64,000 nt of DNA from contig NW_026251754.1 of the NCBI RefSeq assembly GCF_025024155.1, positions 186,001 through 250,000 of the forward strand, read 5' to 3'. The translations under genes and the position numbers were made by a program. This DNA is from Gamsiella multidivaricata (Eukaryota > Mortierellomycota > Mortierellomycetes > Mortierellales > Mortierellaceae). The notes beneath the pieces are model-generated. The model saw only the letters and a list, made by a program, of their open reading frames with translations. It was not told where the DNA came from and did not search any database. Below, piece after piece: positions 24,412 to 34,927 of this stretch (the first letter of the stretch is position 1; every line of letters starts with the position of its first letter).

Positions 24412-25202
24412 TTGTACGTCTCAAGTGCGAGAGGCAATTCCGGGATGGCCCTGGCGCGCAAGATTGACAACTGAGGAATGACAAAGATGCGAAGATCACT
24501 TGAGCTGAGTTCGAGGTTATGTCGATGGAAGGAGAAGAGGGTGATCAGTAATGCAAAGAAAAAAAAAAGAAAAAAGGGAGAGTGCTGGGGCTAGAGCCTC
24601 TTGTGTTCTTCAGGTCCGAGGTTTGTCAAACCATTTGAATACCTAATTTAATTCAATACATTTGCCACCAATATACCCTACCCGCGCCCTATCCTCATCC
24701 ACATCTCTAGTTCTGCCACCATCTTCATCCTCATCTCTGCAGAAAAAAAATAGCCTACCGAATCGGTATACTATTCTTTTTAAAGTTTCCAGAATATAAT
24801 GGTGTGCGACAGTCTAGTCTGGATTTTGACTACGATATGGGCGCCTTCTATAGCGCTGAGAAATTCAAATAATGCGGCCTTGTCAGGATTTTTATATCAT
24901 AAACACGTAGTTTTTTAACTAAGTGGATGTAAAGGCAATGCTATCCGCTTCCCATTTATTGATTGAGCAGTTGTAGAGAAACTACGGGTTAGGAGACTTG
25001 GTCCAGAGCAGAGGCAGCAGGACAAAACGCGTTCAAAAAAATAAAGCAAGGGACCAGCGGAATGCATCGTCCTGATTCAACCAAGCCTCCGAGTGCTCCC
25101 AAACAACAAAGCACTTTTTTTTTTTACTCTTTTGATGCGACAGTCCATTTTTGCCTGCCTTCTCAACGCTTGCCTCCGCCGATCCTCATTCTCATCAGCG
25201 CC
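24412..25202. other. Divergent promoter region between GCR1_C gene and TRM6
   Basis: About 790 bases between two divergent start codons. It has A-rich runs (24558-24580, 24742) and AT-rich sequence around 24770-24960. No gene or clear motif is seen beyond this. Confidence 0.4.
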
Positions 25203-27125
25203 ATGGCCACTGTCAGCACCTCAGATACCATCAATGCAGGCGAGCATGTCTTCATCAAAATGCCCAGCGACAATGTCAAATGCATCGTCTTGAAGCCCAA
25301 TTCGTATGGTCTTTGCACTGCTATCTTTTACTGCAGGAAGCACTCTGCGTTTGGTCCATTCCTCATATCTGACCTCCGTTTGTCTTTTTTCACCCTCACA
25401 ATTTCATCCGCACCATCAAAATAGGACCGTCTCACTGGGAAAGTTTGGAACGTTCAAGACTAACGACATTATCGGCCGAGCATGGGGCAACACATACGAG
25501 ATCTACGACAAGGATAACAAGACCCGGGTCTACCATCCAGACGAGATCAGTGAGATCGAAGAGACTGAGAACAACAACCGAGAGATCATCGACGACTCAA
25601 CCTCACAGAAGCTAACATTGGAAGATATCCAGGCCCTCAAGAGCGAGGGACTCAAGGGAGAACTCACGGGAGAGGTACGCATGACAACAGGACAGTTCTT
25701 CAAAGGATGTTGTTGAACCATCCACAGACAATTAGATCATCCTGGCATCTTTATCGGAATTCTAATGCTGAATCTCTTTTCTTTTTCTTTTCGTCTCTCG
25801 ATCACATCTCAGGAAATTGTCAACAAACTGAAGGAGAGCCATGCCACATTCGACAAGAAGACGGCGTACTCACAGGCGAAGTATCTGCAGAAGAAGGGCA
25901 AGAAATTCCACAAGACTTTTACACCGATCAAACCGACCACATACTCTGTCAACGAGTATTTTTACATCAAGAACCCAGCAAAGATCAGGGACATTCGGAT
26001 GGACACGCTTTCGCAGCTCTTGTCGTACTCGAACGTGCATGCTGGATGCAGGTTGCTCGTTGTTGACGATACGCAGGGGATGGTCGTCTCGGCCCTGGCT
26101 GAGCGTATGGGAGGTATGTCTTAATATCTTCAAAAACTCGTGCAATTTCATGCGCCCGTGTGCTTTTTGTTCGAAACAGATCTTCTTTGTTTGTTAACCA
26201 TGATGCTGATATCGCATAGGCAAGGGAACGATTCTTGGAATGTACGACGGCGACAACCCACACTATGACGTTCTTAAATATATGAACTTTAACCAAGAGA
26301 TTCTCGATTCAGTAAAAGTGTTATCGTGGCTCCGTATTCACCGTGCAGAAGACGAGAGTAGGTCATGGACTAGACTTTGGTCATCATTTCGTGGATTGCT
26401 TATAAAGGAAGAAACTGGTTGTAACTAACGCCAATTGTTCTCCTCCTTGACGCTTCTGTTTGACAGAGTCACCGGATGAACTTCAGGATGTGACACAGCT
26501 AACAGGAAAGGACCTGGAAGGCTACTACCGTCGTCTAAAGGCATATACAATCGTAGAGGAATCACGTAAGATTTTGTTTGAGGGAGATTTTGATGCATTG
26601 ATTGTTGCATCGCAGTATCAGCCAGAGTCGATTCTCGAGAAGCTTCTCCCGTATGTGCGTGGATCAAGACCTGTGATTGTGTATCATCCTCATAAGGAAG
26701 CTCTGTTGGAGACGAGCACATGGATGCGAAAGTGCCCAGATCTGCTGGCTCCGCAATTGACAGAGAGTTGGTTGAGGAAATCGCAAGTCTTGCCAGGAAG
26801 GACTCATCCGGAGATGTCGACATGGGGCTCTGGCGGATGTTTGCTGACAGCGACAAAGGTGATTGATCAGCCTGTGCAGGCAGCATTGACGAAGAGGGAG
26901 CGCATGGCGATGGAGAAAAGGAATGCGGAGGTCAAAAAGTTGAAGCGGGCACGCGAGGAAGCAGAGAGCGCTTCGGTATCACCTGCGGTGGACTCTTCAA
27001 CAGAAGACATAACAGTAGCGGAGACGACAAGCAGCGGCGTAGTTGAATCTGACGGTGTTGACGTGGAGAAGGAGGGCGAGGAGGAGGGAGTCGAACGAAC
27101 GAACAAGCGCATCAAGCAAGAATAA
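25203..27125 (+). CDS. TRM6: tRNA m1A58 methyltransferase non-catalytic subunit Trm6 (Gcd10)
   Basis: Five exons: 25203-25303, 25425-25674, 25813-26113, 26220-26357 and 26467-27125. They total 1449 nt, 482 residues. The N-terminal beta-domain (…HVFIKMPSDN…, TVSLGKFGTF) and the middle (…KKGKKFHKTFTPIKPT, HAGCRLLVVDDTQGMV) match the Gcd10p/Trm6 family. The fold resembles Trm61, but the S-adenosylmethionine-binding loop is not preserved, as expected for the tRNA-binding partner. With Trm61 it methylates A58 in the T-loop of tRNAs, including initiator tRNA-Met, in the nucleus. The C-terminus is charged (EKEGEEEG…RIKQE), normal for fungal members. The frame is open upstream to 25062, but the ATG at 25203 gives the usual N-terminus. 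AATAAA overlaps the stop. Confidence 0.93.
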
Positions 27126-27732
27126 AGTTTTTTTTTGTTTTTGTTCAGCGTGTTCTGATTCGCTGTTTCCATTTGGTGGCGTTCTTTGCTAGACCCTGTA
27201 CGCGTTAAATTCGCGTGAAAGGAGGGTGTATTTGCATGCCACGTTTCATCCATGTTGCCGCATGAGGGACAGAAAATATCAAGAGTATAAGCAATTGAGA
27301 CAGATGGATAGACAGGGGAGGGGAGGGGGAGGAGAAAGGGAAGAAGAAAAGAAGGGAACTGTGTTGCGCGACTGTTGTACAGACACGTGTGAGAAAGAGG
27401 GAGAGAGGGAGGGAGAGAGGGGAGTGGGAGGAGTGCGCGAAAGAGTGAGAGAGAGAAAGAGAAGAAAGGAGATAGGTTGAGCGAAGACCAAAAAGGGGGA
27501 AAGGATGAGAGGGTGAGCACGAATATGAAAGAACAAAACGGAAACTCCACCAAATGAGAGTGAAGGAAAGAGGGATGATGGTGATGGCCCGGCTCTCTTC
27601 ATTCTTCCTGAAAAGACATGGCGATGGTAATGGTGATGATGATGGTGATGAATAGCGATGGTGCAATGATAAGCAGCGACATGATGTGTGTCCCCTTTGT
27701 TCTCTCCCACACATACACACTCACACACACAC

Positions 27733-27776
<44 letters not shown>

Positions 27777-28053
27777 TCTTCTTTCTTCTTCTCTTCCTCT
27801 CTCTTTCTTTCGCTTTGTACTTCTCTCTTCTTCCTTTTTCCTCATCGTCCCCTCGTTCCACTGTCATTGCATTCTTGTCATTCCATTAGTCCAACCTTCT
27901 TTTCTGTTTTCTTCTCCCACAATTGCTCTAAAAAAAAAAAAGTGCTTCGCCCTACTGCACACTACCTTTCTCCACCTTCCCCTATCTGACTGACAGCTCC
28001 CACTTCTTGTTCCAACCATACCCCTCGTTATCAGCGCTCCCTCGTTGCTCCCT
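27126..28053. repeat. Polypurine then polypyrimidine low-complexity region
   Basis: About 27290-27490 is G/A-rich on the plus strand (GGGAGGGGGAGG, GAGAGAGGGAG). About 27705-27905 is C/T-rich (CTCTCTCTTT repeats, with a CACACA run before it). The CT tract lies in the likely leader or promoter of the GCR1_C gene starting at 28054. A GATGGTGATG repeat sits between them near 27620-27660. Confidence 0.75.
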
Positions 28054-30516
28054 ATGAGGGTCAATCAAGGTGCCACAATTGCCCACACACGTCAGGCTGA
28101 AAAGATATCCCCAGTTCTCCATGACCACACTCACATATACAACCACACCAATGCATATGACCACAGCAAGCAGGACAAAGACAAAGAAGACGGCGAACTA
28201 CTACGGCGCAAGGTCCATGTGAAGGAACACCACCGCTCTCAAGACGCAGATGTGGTACGCCTTGGGATCACCATCGAAGACAAGGCCTGCGATACAATCA
28301 CCGATATCCAAATGGAACCGGCATCAGGCCGCGATGTTGACACAGCACCTTCTGTAACCGCCCAGCAGCCAGATCTAGGCTTTTGTAACACCAAGAGCAA
28401 AGAGGATTTCCCGCAGCAACAGCAACCCTCAAACAATGGTTCGACTGCCCCCATATCGTCTCCCTCATGTGCACAGCCGTTGGGGGCGAGTGATCACCGC
28501 AACAATGGCCATACCAACGAAGAAGGCCTCGATCTGTGGCACGTAAGTTAGCCCCTCATTTGCGCTCATTGTCAAGCAGCCACACTTCCCATCAGAAGGA
28601 CAACCCCTAACCCACTCAACCACCTGATTTTCTTCCCTGCCTCTCCAAAGAAATGGATTGCACAGCAACAAAACAAAGCTAATTCGACCAACCCTCAGAT
28701 CACGCCTCGACTGCTTTTGGAATACTTGAACGCCGTCATCCTACCAATGGAGCTCTCCTCAGAACCGAAACCAATGGTCCAAACATACGTTAAACCCATC
28801 CTGCAACTCTGGGAGCAACAGCAGCCTCAAGTGAAAGAAACCTCGCCAGGAAATATCGAGCGAGATCAACTCCAAACTTCATCTCTACCGCCTGCGCTCC
28901 TGGCCACACATGATTTCAACGGAACCACAGCTACACAACGGCAACAAGATCATCTGGAGCGATTGATCCAGCTAGAGCGGTCGCATCGGGATACTACTCT
29001 CGTCATTTCGCAGTTACAGGAGCAAGTTCGGTACCTTTTGCGAGACAAAGAGAGGGGACTGCGGTCGTGGGATCACGATGAAACCTACCTCCAGAGACGT
29101 CGACTCCAACGTCCCCTATCGCCTTCTCCCCCTGGCGAGGTGATCCATCCTCCTCGCAGTCATGTCCTCTTGCACCGTCCGCATTTAGGTGCACGTTCAC
29201 ACTCGGAGATCATACAGTATGAGCCATATTCTCACCACTCTCCACAGCATGTAGATTTTCAACAGGGGGAGTCCTTGGGGGTTATATCGCTTGAGCCGCC
29301 GATCCGCAATCGAAAACGGAGTAGCAGTATGGGTGGACCGGGAGCACTCATCAGAGAGAACATCAAGCAAGCGCGTTCATGCTCACCCCCGCGACCAAGG
29401 ACAAACTCTGGTGCGACCGCACGGGAGGGGAGCCTGGCACTGACAGCTAGTCATGACAGCAGTAACAACGTACCAGGGGGTGAAGGCCATATTCATGCGC
29501 AATCTCAGCCACCTCAGTCGGCCTCAGTCCCGCCGTCAGCATCTCTGACGTATTCCAAGTCGTTCAGTGGCGCGGTCTCAGACACATCGGCGCCCTTAAA
29601 GGATGGCTCATCGATCTCGATCCAGTACGGTACGGTAGACATGCATAAGAGTCAGACAGCACATTACAGACAGCATTCACGCTCGATTCGCGGACACAAG
29701 TACTCGCATACATCTCAGCTCTCGCGTTCGGTGCCCTATCTGGACGATGAATATCTGATGTTCCATCAGCAGCAACAGGGCCATATATTCCAGCATCCTG
29801 AAGATGAGTCCTCCGCCGCTGCATTCGACTCGCATGGTATTGAGCACCACTACTCGCCCTATTTTCAATCGAACACCAATCACGGCTACCGTGGACGGCA
29901 CTGCAGGAACCAGGACTCGGTCTCAAGCCAATATTCGTCTTCACAGCACCAATACCAGCGCAATGACTCTCGAGTGTATCATGAGTATGATCTACATACG
30001 CATCCGCAGCAGCAACAACCGCAATTGAGCAACTACCGTGACCAGAAGGACGAAGATGTCAAACCGATCACACAGCAGCATCAGCAAGATAATTATCATG
30101 CGATGCATTCGAAGAAACACCAGCAACAAGAGGGGCCACCACCAATTTATGTGATGAACCGACAGGTCAACACTGTACCAGAACTGTGGAAGGAATGGAC
30201 TGTGGGCCTCGGATCTGGGAACCCGAGTATACGGCAGCTGGAAGCACAGTTCGGACCGAGCTGGAGGACGAGTAGTTCGGCGGCGAACTTCTTTTCGAGA
30301 CGGTTGAGGATCATCAATGAGATTCAGCGGATGATCGATTTTGAAGGGCTGAGCGAGGACGAAGCTGTCAATAAGTTGGAGGCGAGGCGAGAGCAGGGAG
30401 TGGTGGTGCCGGGGACGGAGGGCGTTATTGGACCGGATGGGCAGCCGGCGCAGCAGACGACAGGAGGGATGTCGTTGCATCGGCTATCGGAGATCTTGAG
30501 GAAGAAGCAGTTGTGA
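28054..30516 (+). CDS. GCR1_C-domain transcription regulator
   Basis: Two exons, 28054-28542 and 28651-30516, phase-0 GT-AG intron, 2355 nt, 784 residues. The intron falls between LDLWH and KWIAQQQ, the same position and phase as the last intron of the gene at 20.4-24.4 kb, and both are followed by a similar module (ITPRLLLEYLNAVILP here). A single C-terminal GCR1_C domain lies at about residues 660-745: VPELWKEWTVGLGSGNPSI, then FFSRRLRIINEIQRMID. The middle is rich in His, Ser and Gln with poly-Gln/His patches. It is probably a DNA-binding activator; the start at 28054 is the first in-frame ATG. Confidence 0.85.
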
Positions 30517-30871
30517 AGGATTATATTTTTTTTGCGAGCATTATTGTGTACTCTATAGAACTTCATTTAGAAATATGGCTCAAGTTTGCATTTGTCGTCC
30601 TTAAAACGATTTGCATCATTCAAATCGTTTCCTTTGCTTCTTTCTGTCTTTTTTCTTCTTCCTAATCCCTTTTTTTATGATATGACAGTGTTGAACTTGA
30701 GATTTGCACACGCTTGTTATACTTGCGAGAAAGTAATAAAAAGTATTTCGTTTATAAGATTAGCAATTTGTCAGCGATAAAAAAAGCCATGTCAAAAACA
30801 GGGCAGTTTTTCGTGCTTGTTGCCATCGTTAAGAAACAGTCAGAGAAAGAGAAAGAGAGAGAGAGAGTTGT

Positions 30872-31132
30872 TTATTGGCACATCGCACCACACTTCTGCA
30901 GCTGGCTATTTAGTCGAGACTCGCATTGTTGGCTTCCACGAGAGGTACTCGAACAGACAGAGTACTCGTTATTGGCTTTAGTACGACAGCTGTCAAGACA
31001 TTTACGGATGCGACTTTCGTTCGGGCTGCTCTGAGATCCGAGCATTGGTGCGGCCTCGGAATGGACCAAGGGGGTGAAAAAGAGAGTTATGGTGTAGAGG
31101 GCCAGAGCGAAGATGACGAGTGTGGAGCGCAT
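30872..31132 (-). CDS. Small secreted cysteine-rich protein
   Basis: An 86-residue intronless protein. Residues 1-25 form a clear signal peptide (MRSTLVIFALALYTITLFF… ending VHSEA). The mature ~60 residues hold six cysteines (spacing roughly KCLDSC … VC … QC … KC … MC), consistent with three disulfides and a helical CHCH-like or hydrophobin-unrelated fold. A TATA-like ATATAAAAAG lies about 120 bases upstream on the minus strand. No family recognised. Small secreted six-cysteine proteins in fungi include effectors and antimicrobial peptides, but nothing here proves either role. Confidence 0.72.
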   Translation of the reverse strand: MRSTLVIFALALYTITLFFTPLVHSEAAPMLGSQSSPNESRIRKCLDSCRTKANNEYSVCSSTSRGSQQCESRLNSQLQKCGAMCQ

Positions 31133-31248
31133 GGTTTGCGTGTGTGGAGTGCTTGGTCTGTGCGTGGTGGGGCAACCTGCGTGGGGTAAAATTGGCGATA
31201 CGAAAAAAAGAGTTTGTTTAAGCTGGTCTAGTCTGGTCTAGTCCCCTC

Positions 31249-31258
31249 CTTTTTATAT
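31249..31258 (-). promoter_or_regulatory. TATA-like box of the small secreted protein gene
   Basis: CATATAAAAAGG on the minus strand, about 120 bases upstream of the ATG at 31132. Two tandem CTGGTCTAGT copies lie between it and the gene (31223-31242). Confidence 0.5.
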
Positions 31259-31637
31259 GGCTAGCATTTGAATCCGCTTAGAAGGAATGTATGGGCGGCC
31301 GGGTTCATTCCACGCAGACGGATGCGGATCATATAGATAGCAATACACAGTTTATGCAGGAGGGAGGCACAAGGCAGATGGAAACGCCCCTTCGATCTCC
31401 CTGCAAGGCTGTGAACAGAGAACGGAGGACTGTTTCCCCTCCCTACACTGTACGCACACGTCAAACTTTTTCGTTTACGTATGCGGCTTGGATGGAAGCA
31501 GGACTTTTCAGGCGTAAACCTCCTGATTGGCAGACTTTTTGGACGGAAATAAGTTTTTTAAGGGTGGCAATAAGGACCATCCTATTTTGGAACACAATCT
31601 TTGTCCTGTTTGACAACGGCTAGCTGCTTCAGCACAT

Positions 31638-34496
31638 TTATTTCTGACATCTTTGTCCCGCCTGGACAGCATTGAGGCCCTTCACCTCAAGCAAGATCTT
31701 CCTTACTCCTGCAATTGTGGTCTGGAAGTACTCAAGCGTACATTTCCTCTTCTTTGTTGAGCCAGTGGCAATGACGATCCCCGATATCATGTTTTTCAGA
31801 TCGGCCTCAAGATCCTGAAGCTCCTGCTCTTGTTCTTTTTCTCTGGCTATTCTTTTCTGTTCCGCCTTTCCTGCCCTTTGCCTATGAAGTAGAAGAAGGA
31901 TTGCTGGTGGAAGGGTTTGCTCCAAAGACGGTGGAAGTGTTGAATCAGATGAAGGATCAAAATCATTCTGGTCGGCCTGTACTTGTAAGTGGTCAATTTC
32001 GTAAGGCTCTCCTTGATAAGAAATCTCCATGCCCTTATAGACCCTTGCGGTTAAATACATATGTTTGCACGGCGCCTGATGTTGAGCATAATAGTTGCGG
32101 TGACAGGCAGCAATGATGGCGAATTCTTCGTCTGTACGGACGTCATACGTGTCGCTGGTTACTCTATTGACAGTTATAGGATTGTCTATAACAGCGAAGG
32201 ACTGGACCTTGAACTAGGTAAAATAGGAATGTTAATAAAATGCCGTTGAGACCATTGTCCAGGGCTCTGGAGACCGGCGATATGGATATACCTTTTGTTC
32301 GTCTGTGTTTAGTATGACCATAGTCTGAGCAGTGTTGAAGTCAACAGCGTCTGTCTTTGCTTTCTCCTTTACGTTGTATGAGGACAGTTTCTGCGGGATC
32401 ATGTTGTTGAGTCTTTTGAAGTAGAGGGTTCTAAAGTCAATATCCACAACCCCTTGCAACAAGTGTACAAGGTCATCTGGACGCAAATTCCGTTCTCTTC
32501 CCAGGTACTGTGATTTGAGCGTCTTGTGCCAGCTTTCGACTAAATTATTGGTATCGTTGTGTTGGTAATCCTAACGAAGCCATCAAAAAAAAAAAAAAAA
32601 AAATGAACATATTATAAAAATAAAATAAAATATGAAAAAAAATTAGCAAAGTTGGATCACCACAACACTTTGGCAGAGTTCAAATGACCCGTCCATGCTC
32701 ACCGATCGAAGATATAGAGCCCATTTCACAAGTCTTGTTGGTTCCATCCATTTCCCGAGATAGATAATAAAAGCGTCTGCAGATGGTGAAAAATTGGTTG
32801 TGAACACTCTCCACTTCAGTCCTCGGTCCTCGTCTGACAGAGCGTTAAGGATCCCGTTCAATGATTTCCGCATGGCATCGCTTTCTGCAACCTGGAGCAG
32901 ACCAAAAGAGATTGAGTAGGAAATATTAGAGGACGAATGGAATAATGGAACGTCTCCGGCCGACATGGGATTCTTCCTTTGCCAGTTACACTTACATTGT
33001 GAAGTTGACGCATTTTCCGTTCCCAAGCTTGATCAACGTGAAACTTGCAGTAGTAAATATCCAAGGAACGAAATGCTTGCTTGAGAGCCTCAGTCTCGAC
33101 GACAGAGCAGTCCACCATAAACTTCGAAGGGTTTAGGCCACACTCTTCTTTGACCCAAGTCAGCCAGGTACTGAGAACATCCCTATTGCAATTAAGGAAA
33201 TAAAACACGAGGGAATGTGAGTCAGCCGAGCATAATACAAACCTGATAGTTTTTATTTTTTTTCCTTTGAAAAGATGAAAGAAAGCACACTTTGTACCAA
33301 ACGGCGGAACTTACGTTGATTCAGAATTGCATACCATGAACGCAACCGGCACACCCAATTGTGTCTTCACATCCTTCACCAAAAGAGTTAACAGATACGC
33401 AGAGGCGAATCTCACCGTTTTTTGGATCTGGCTTCAATGACTTGACGGTTTTGTGTGTTGAGTCCATACACTCGATTTTAGTGCTGTCGCTCATGACCTT
33501 AAAATCATTGAAGGAAAAGTATAGAATAAGTAAAAGATCGAGAATATCACGTTCTTGCCTCCAAAAAAGGGTACCTTAAGTTGGAACTTGGTACTCCAAG
33601 CAAACATGTAAAGATCCGCGTCTCCGGCAATCCCGTCAATAAACGTCCCTTTACCTCCGTCTTCTTTGATAGTTTCGATCCAGGTCTGCACGCTCGCCGT
33701 CGTATTTAATGATTTCCGAGATTTCTTTATCCGTTGACGATACACCGTCTTTCTCACATCCTCGTATGACAGGCAAAATGCAGGAGGGACAATGCCGCCA
33801 GATTTCTTCTCTTCGATCTATGTGTTGTTAAAGGACAAAGGAGCCAAGAGATAGTAATGAGAAGTTGTGAGACAACGGCTCGACTCAATATAACATGATA
33901 ACATAAAAACGGTACTGGACCTCTGACATCGAATTCTCATCCATTCGCAACATAGCTCGTATCCCCTTCCAGTCGCTACCCTCAGCCACCTTCAGCTTGA
34001 TCCAGCTGCGTTCATTCGCGCCCATAGGCATATTTGACAAGGTCTGGGCCGAAAGGTCATGGCTGTGCTGCCACCGGTAATCCACGAGCACCGCATCCAT
34101 GCCGACAGGTTTTTTCATCCGGATCTCAACAGGACATCCAATGCCAATAGATGGCCGGTCGATCGCCAAGGGTCTGGGAGGACCGTGTCTTCTGCATTGA
34201 AAGCGGAAGCTCCAGTCATAGATCTTTGGTCTACCGTTAGTACCAGGAATGGTGATATGGAGAGGGAGGAGAGTGTCGCCGGACTGTTTTCGGATGTCGC
34301 GATTAGGTCCTCGTTCGGAGCAGGGAACAAATTGAATGGCGGTTTGTTCCTGAAACCAGAAGGCTTTGAAGTCTTCCGGTGTAAATCTAACCATCCACAC
34401 CTCCTGTTCACGCGGGAATGGGTTGGGCACAACGAGATCTCGAGGTTTGAAATCGCTGGGATCGATGAAAATGTCTTTCACTTTGAGCCCACCCAT
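31638..34496 (-). pseudogene. SWIM/MULE-type transposase gene with one frameshift
   Basis: Seven exons on the minus strand: 34496-33921, 33817-33575, 33497-33315, 33182-32996, 32891-32703, 32570-32292 and 32207-31638. The sum is 2227 nt, one base more than whole codons. The extra base maps to an A6 run in the gene (T6 at 33418-33423), where the frame must shift to restore VRFASAYLLTLLVKD. The N-terminus looks like a WRKY/GCM1-type zinc finger (CRRHG … YRWQHSHDL). The core has MULE landmarks ECMDSTHKT, FMVDCSVVE and LVESWHKTL, then a C-terminal SWIM-like CHRN…PCKHMYL in which the first Cys of the usual CxC is absent. The frame error may be real decay or a sequencing slip. Confidence 0.75.
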
Positions 34497-34683
34497 CCTT
34501 GAATGCAGTGACAACAGGTGTAGATGGTGAAGATAAGAACAAGAGAGGAATGGCAATGCAGGGGCAACCGATGGGAGAGAGGAAGACAGGGAGAGGTTTG
34601 GGTCAATAGAATAGAGGCGCAAAAGTAAAGTCAACAAGAAGTAGTCACTTCAAACTCCTGGTGGTCTTCACATGCACCCCTTT

Positions 34684-34691
34684 CTCCACAC
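34684..34691 (+). repeat. 8-bp target duplication, left
   Basis: CTCCACAC, repeated exactly at 34811-34818 on the other side of the MITE. Confidence 0.8.
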
Positions 34692-34810
34692 CAGAGATAT
34701 CAGCGGATTGATTTTTTTGGTGGGACGCTGTCAACTACAGGAGTTTTGCTTAACAAAATATTCATAATTGACAGCATCTCACCAAAAAAATCAATCCTCT
34801 GATATCTCTG
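34692..34810. mobile_element. 119-bp hAT-type MITE in the divergent promoter
   Basis: The 43-base ends (34692-34734 and 34768-34810) are inverted repeats matching at 40 of 43 positions and start with CAGAGATATCAG. Exact 8-bp direct repeats CTCCACAC flank the element. CAGAG-type termini with an 8-bp duplication fit the hAT superfamily. It sits between the divergent starts of the MULE transposase gene (34496, minus) and the XPG-TnpB fusion gene (34928, plus). It can fold into a long hairpin and may influence both promoters. Confidence 0.88.
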
Positions 34811-34818
34811 CTCCACAC
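34811..34818 (+). repeat. 8-bp target duplication, right
   Basis: CTCCACAC, exact copy of 34684-34691. Confidence 0.8.
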
Positions 34819-34927
34819 CCTCTCATTCACTTCCCCACGCATACATTATCTCACACAAACTTTCGAATTTATTAATCTCTCGACTCACTTTCTACATCAC
34901 TTCTCTCTATTTCTCATGTAAACGACA

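Noticed and set aside
27205..27845. Long overlapping frames on both strands at 27.2-27.9 kb
   Set aside because: Products are Ser/Leu/Phe or Arg/Glu/Lys repeats from simple GA/CT tracts, not proteins.
34684..34819. MULE-derived MITE with 9-bp duplication
   Set aside because: Symmetry of the ends places the first TIR base at 34692, leaving an 8-bp duplication and CAGAG ends, which fits hAT better than MULE.
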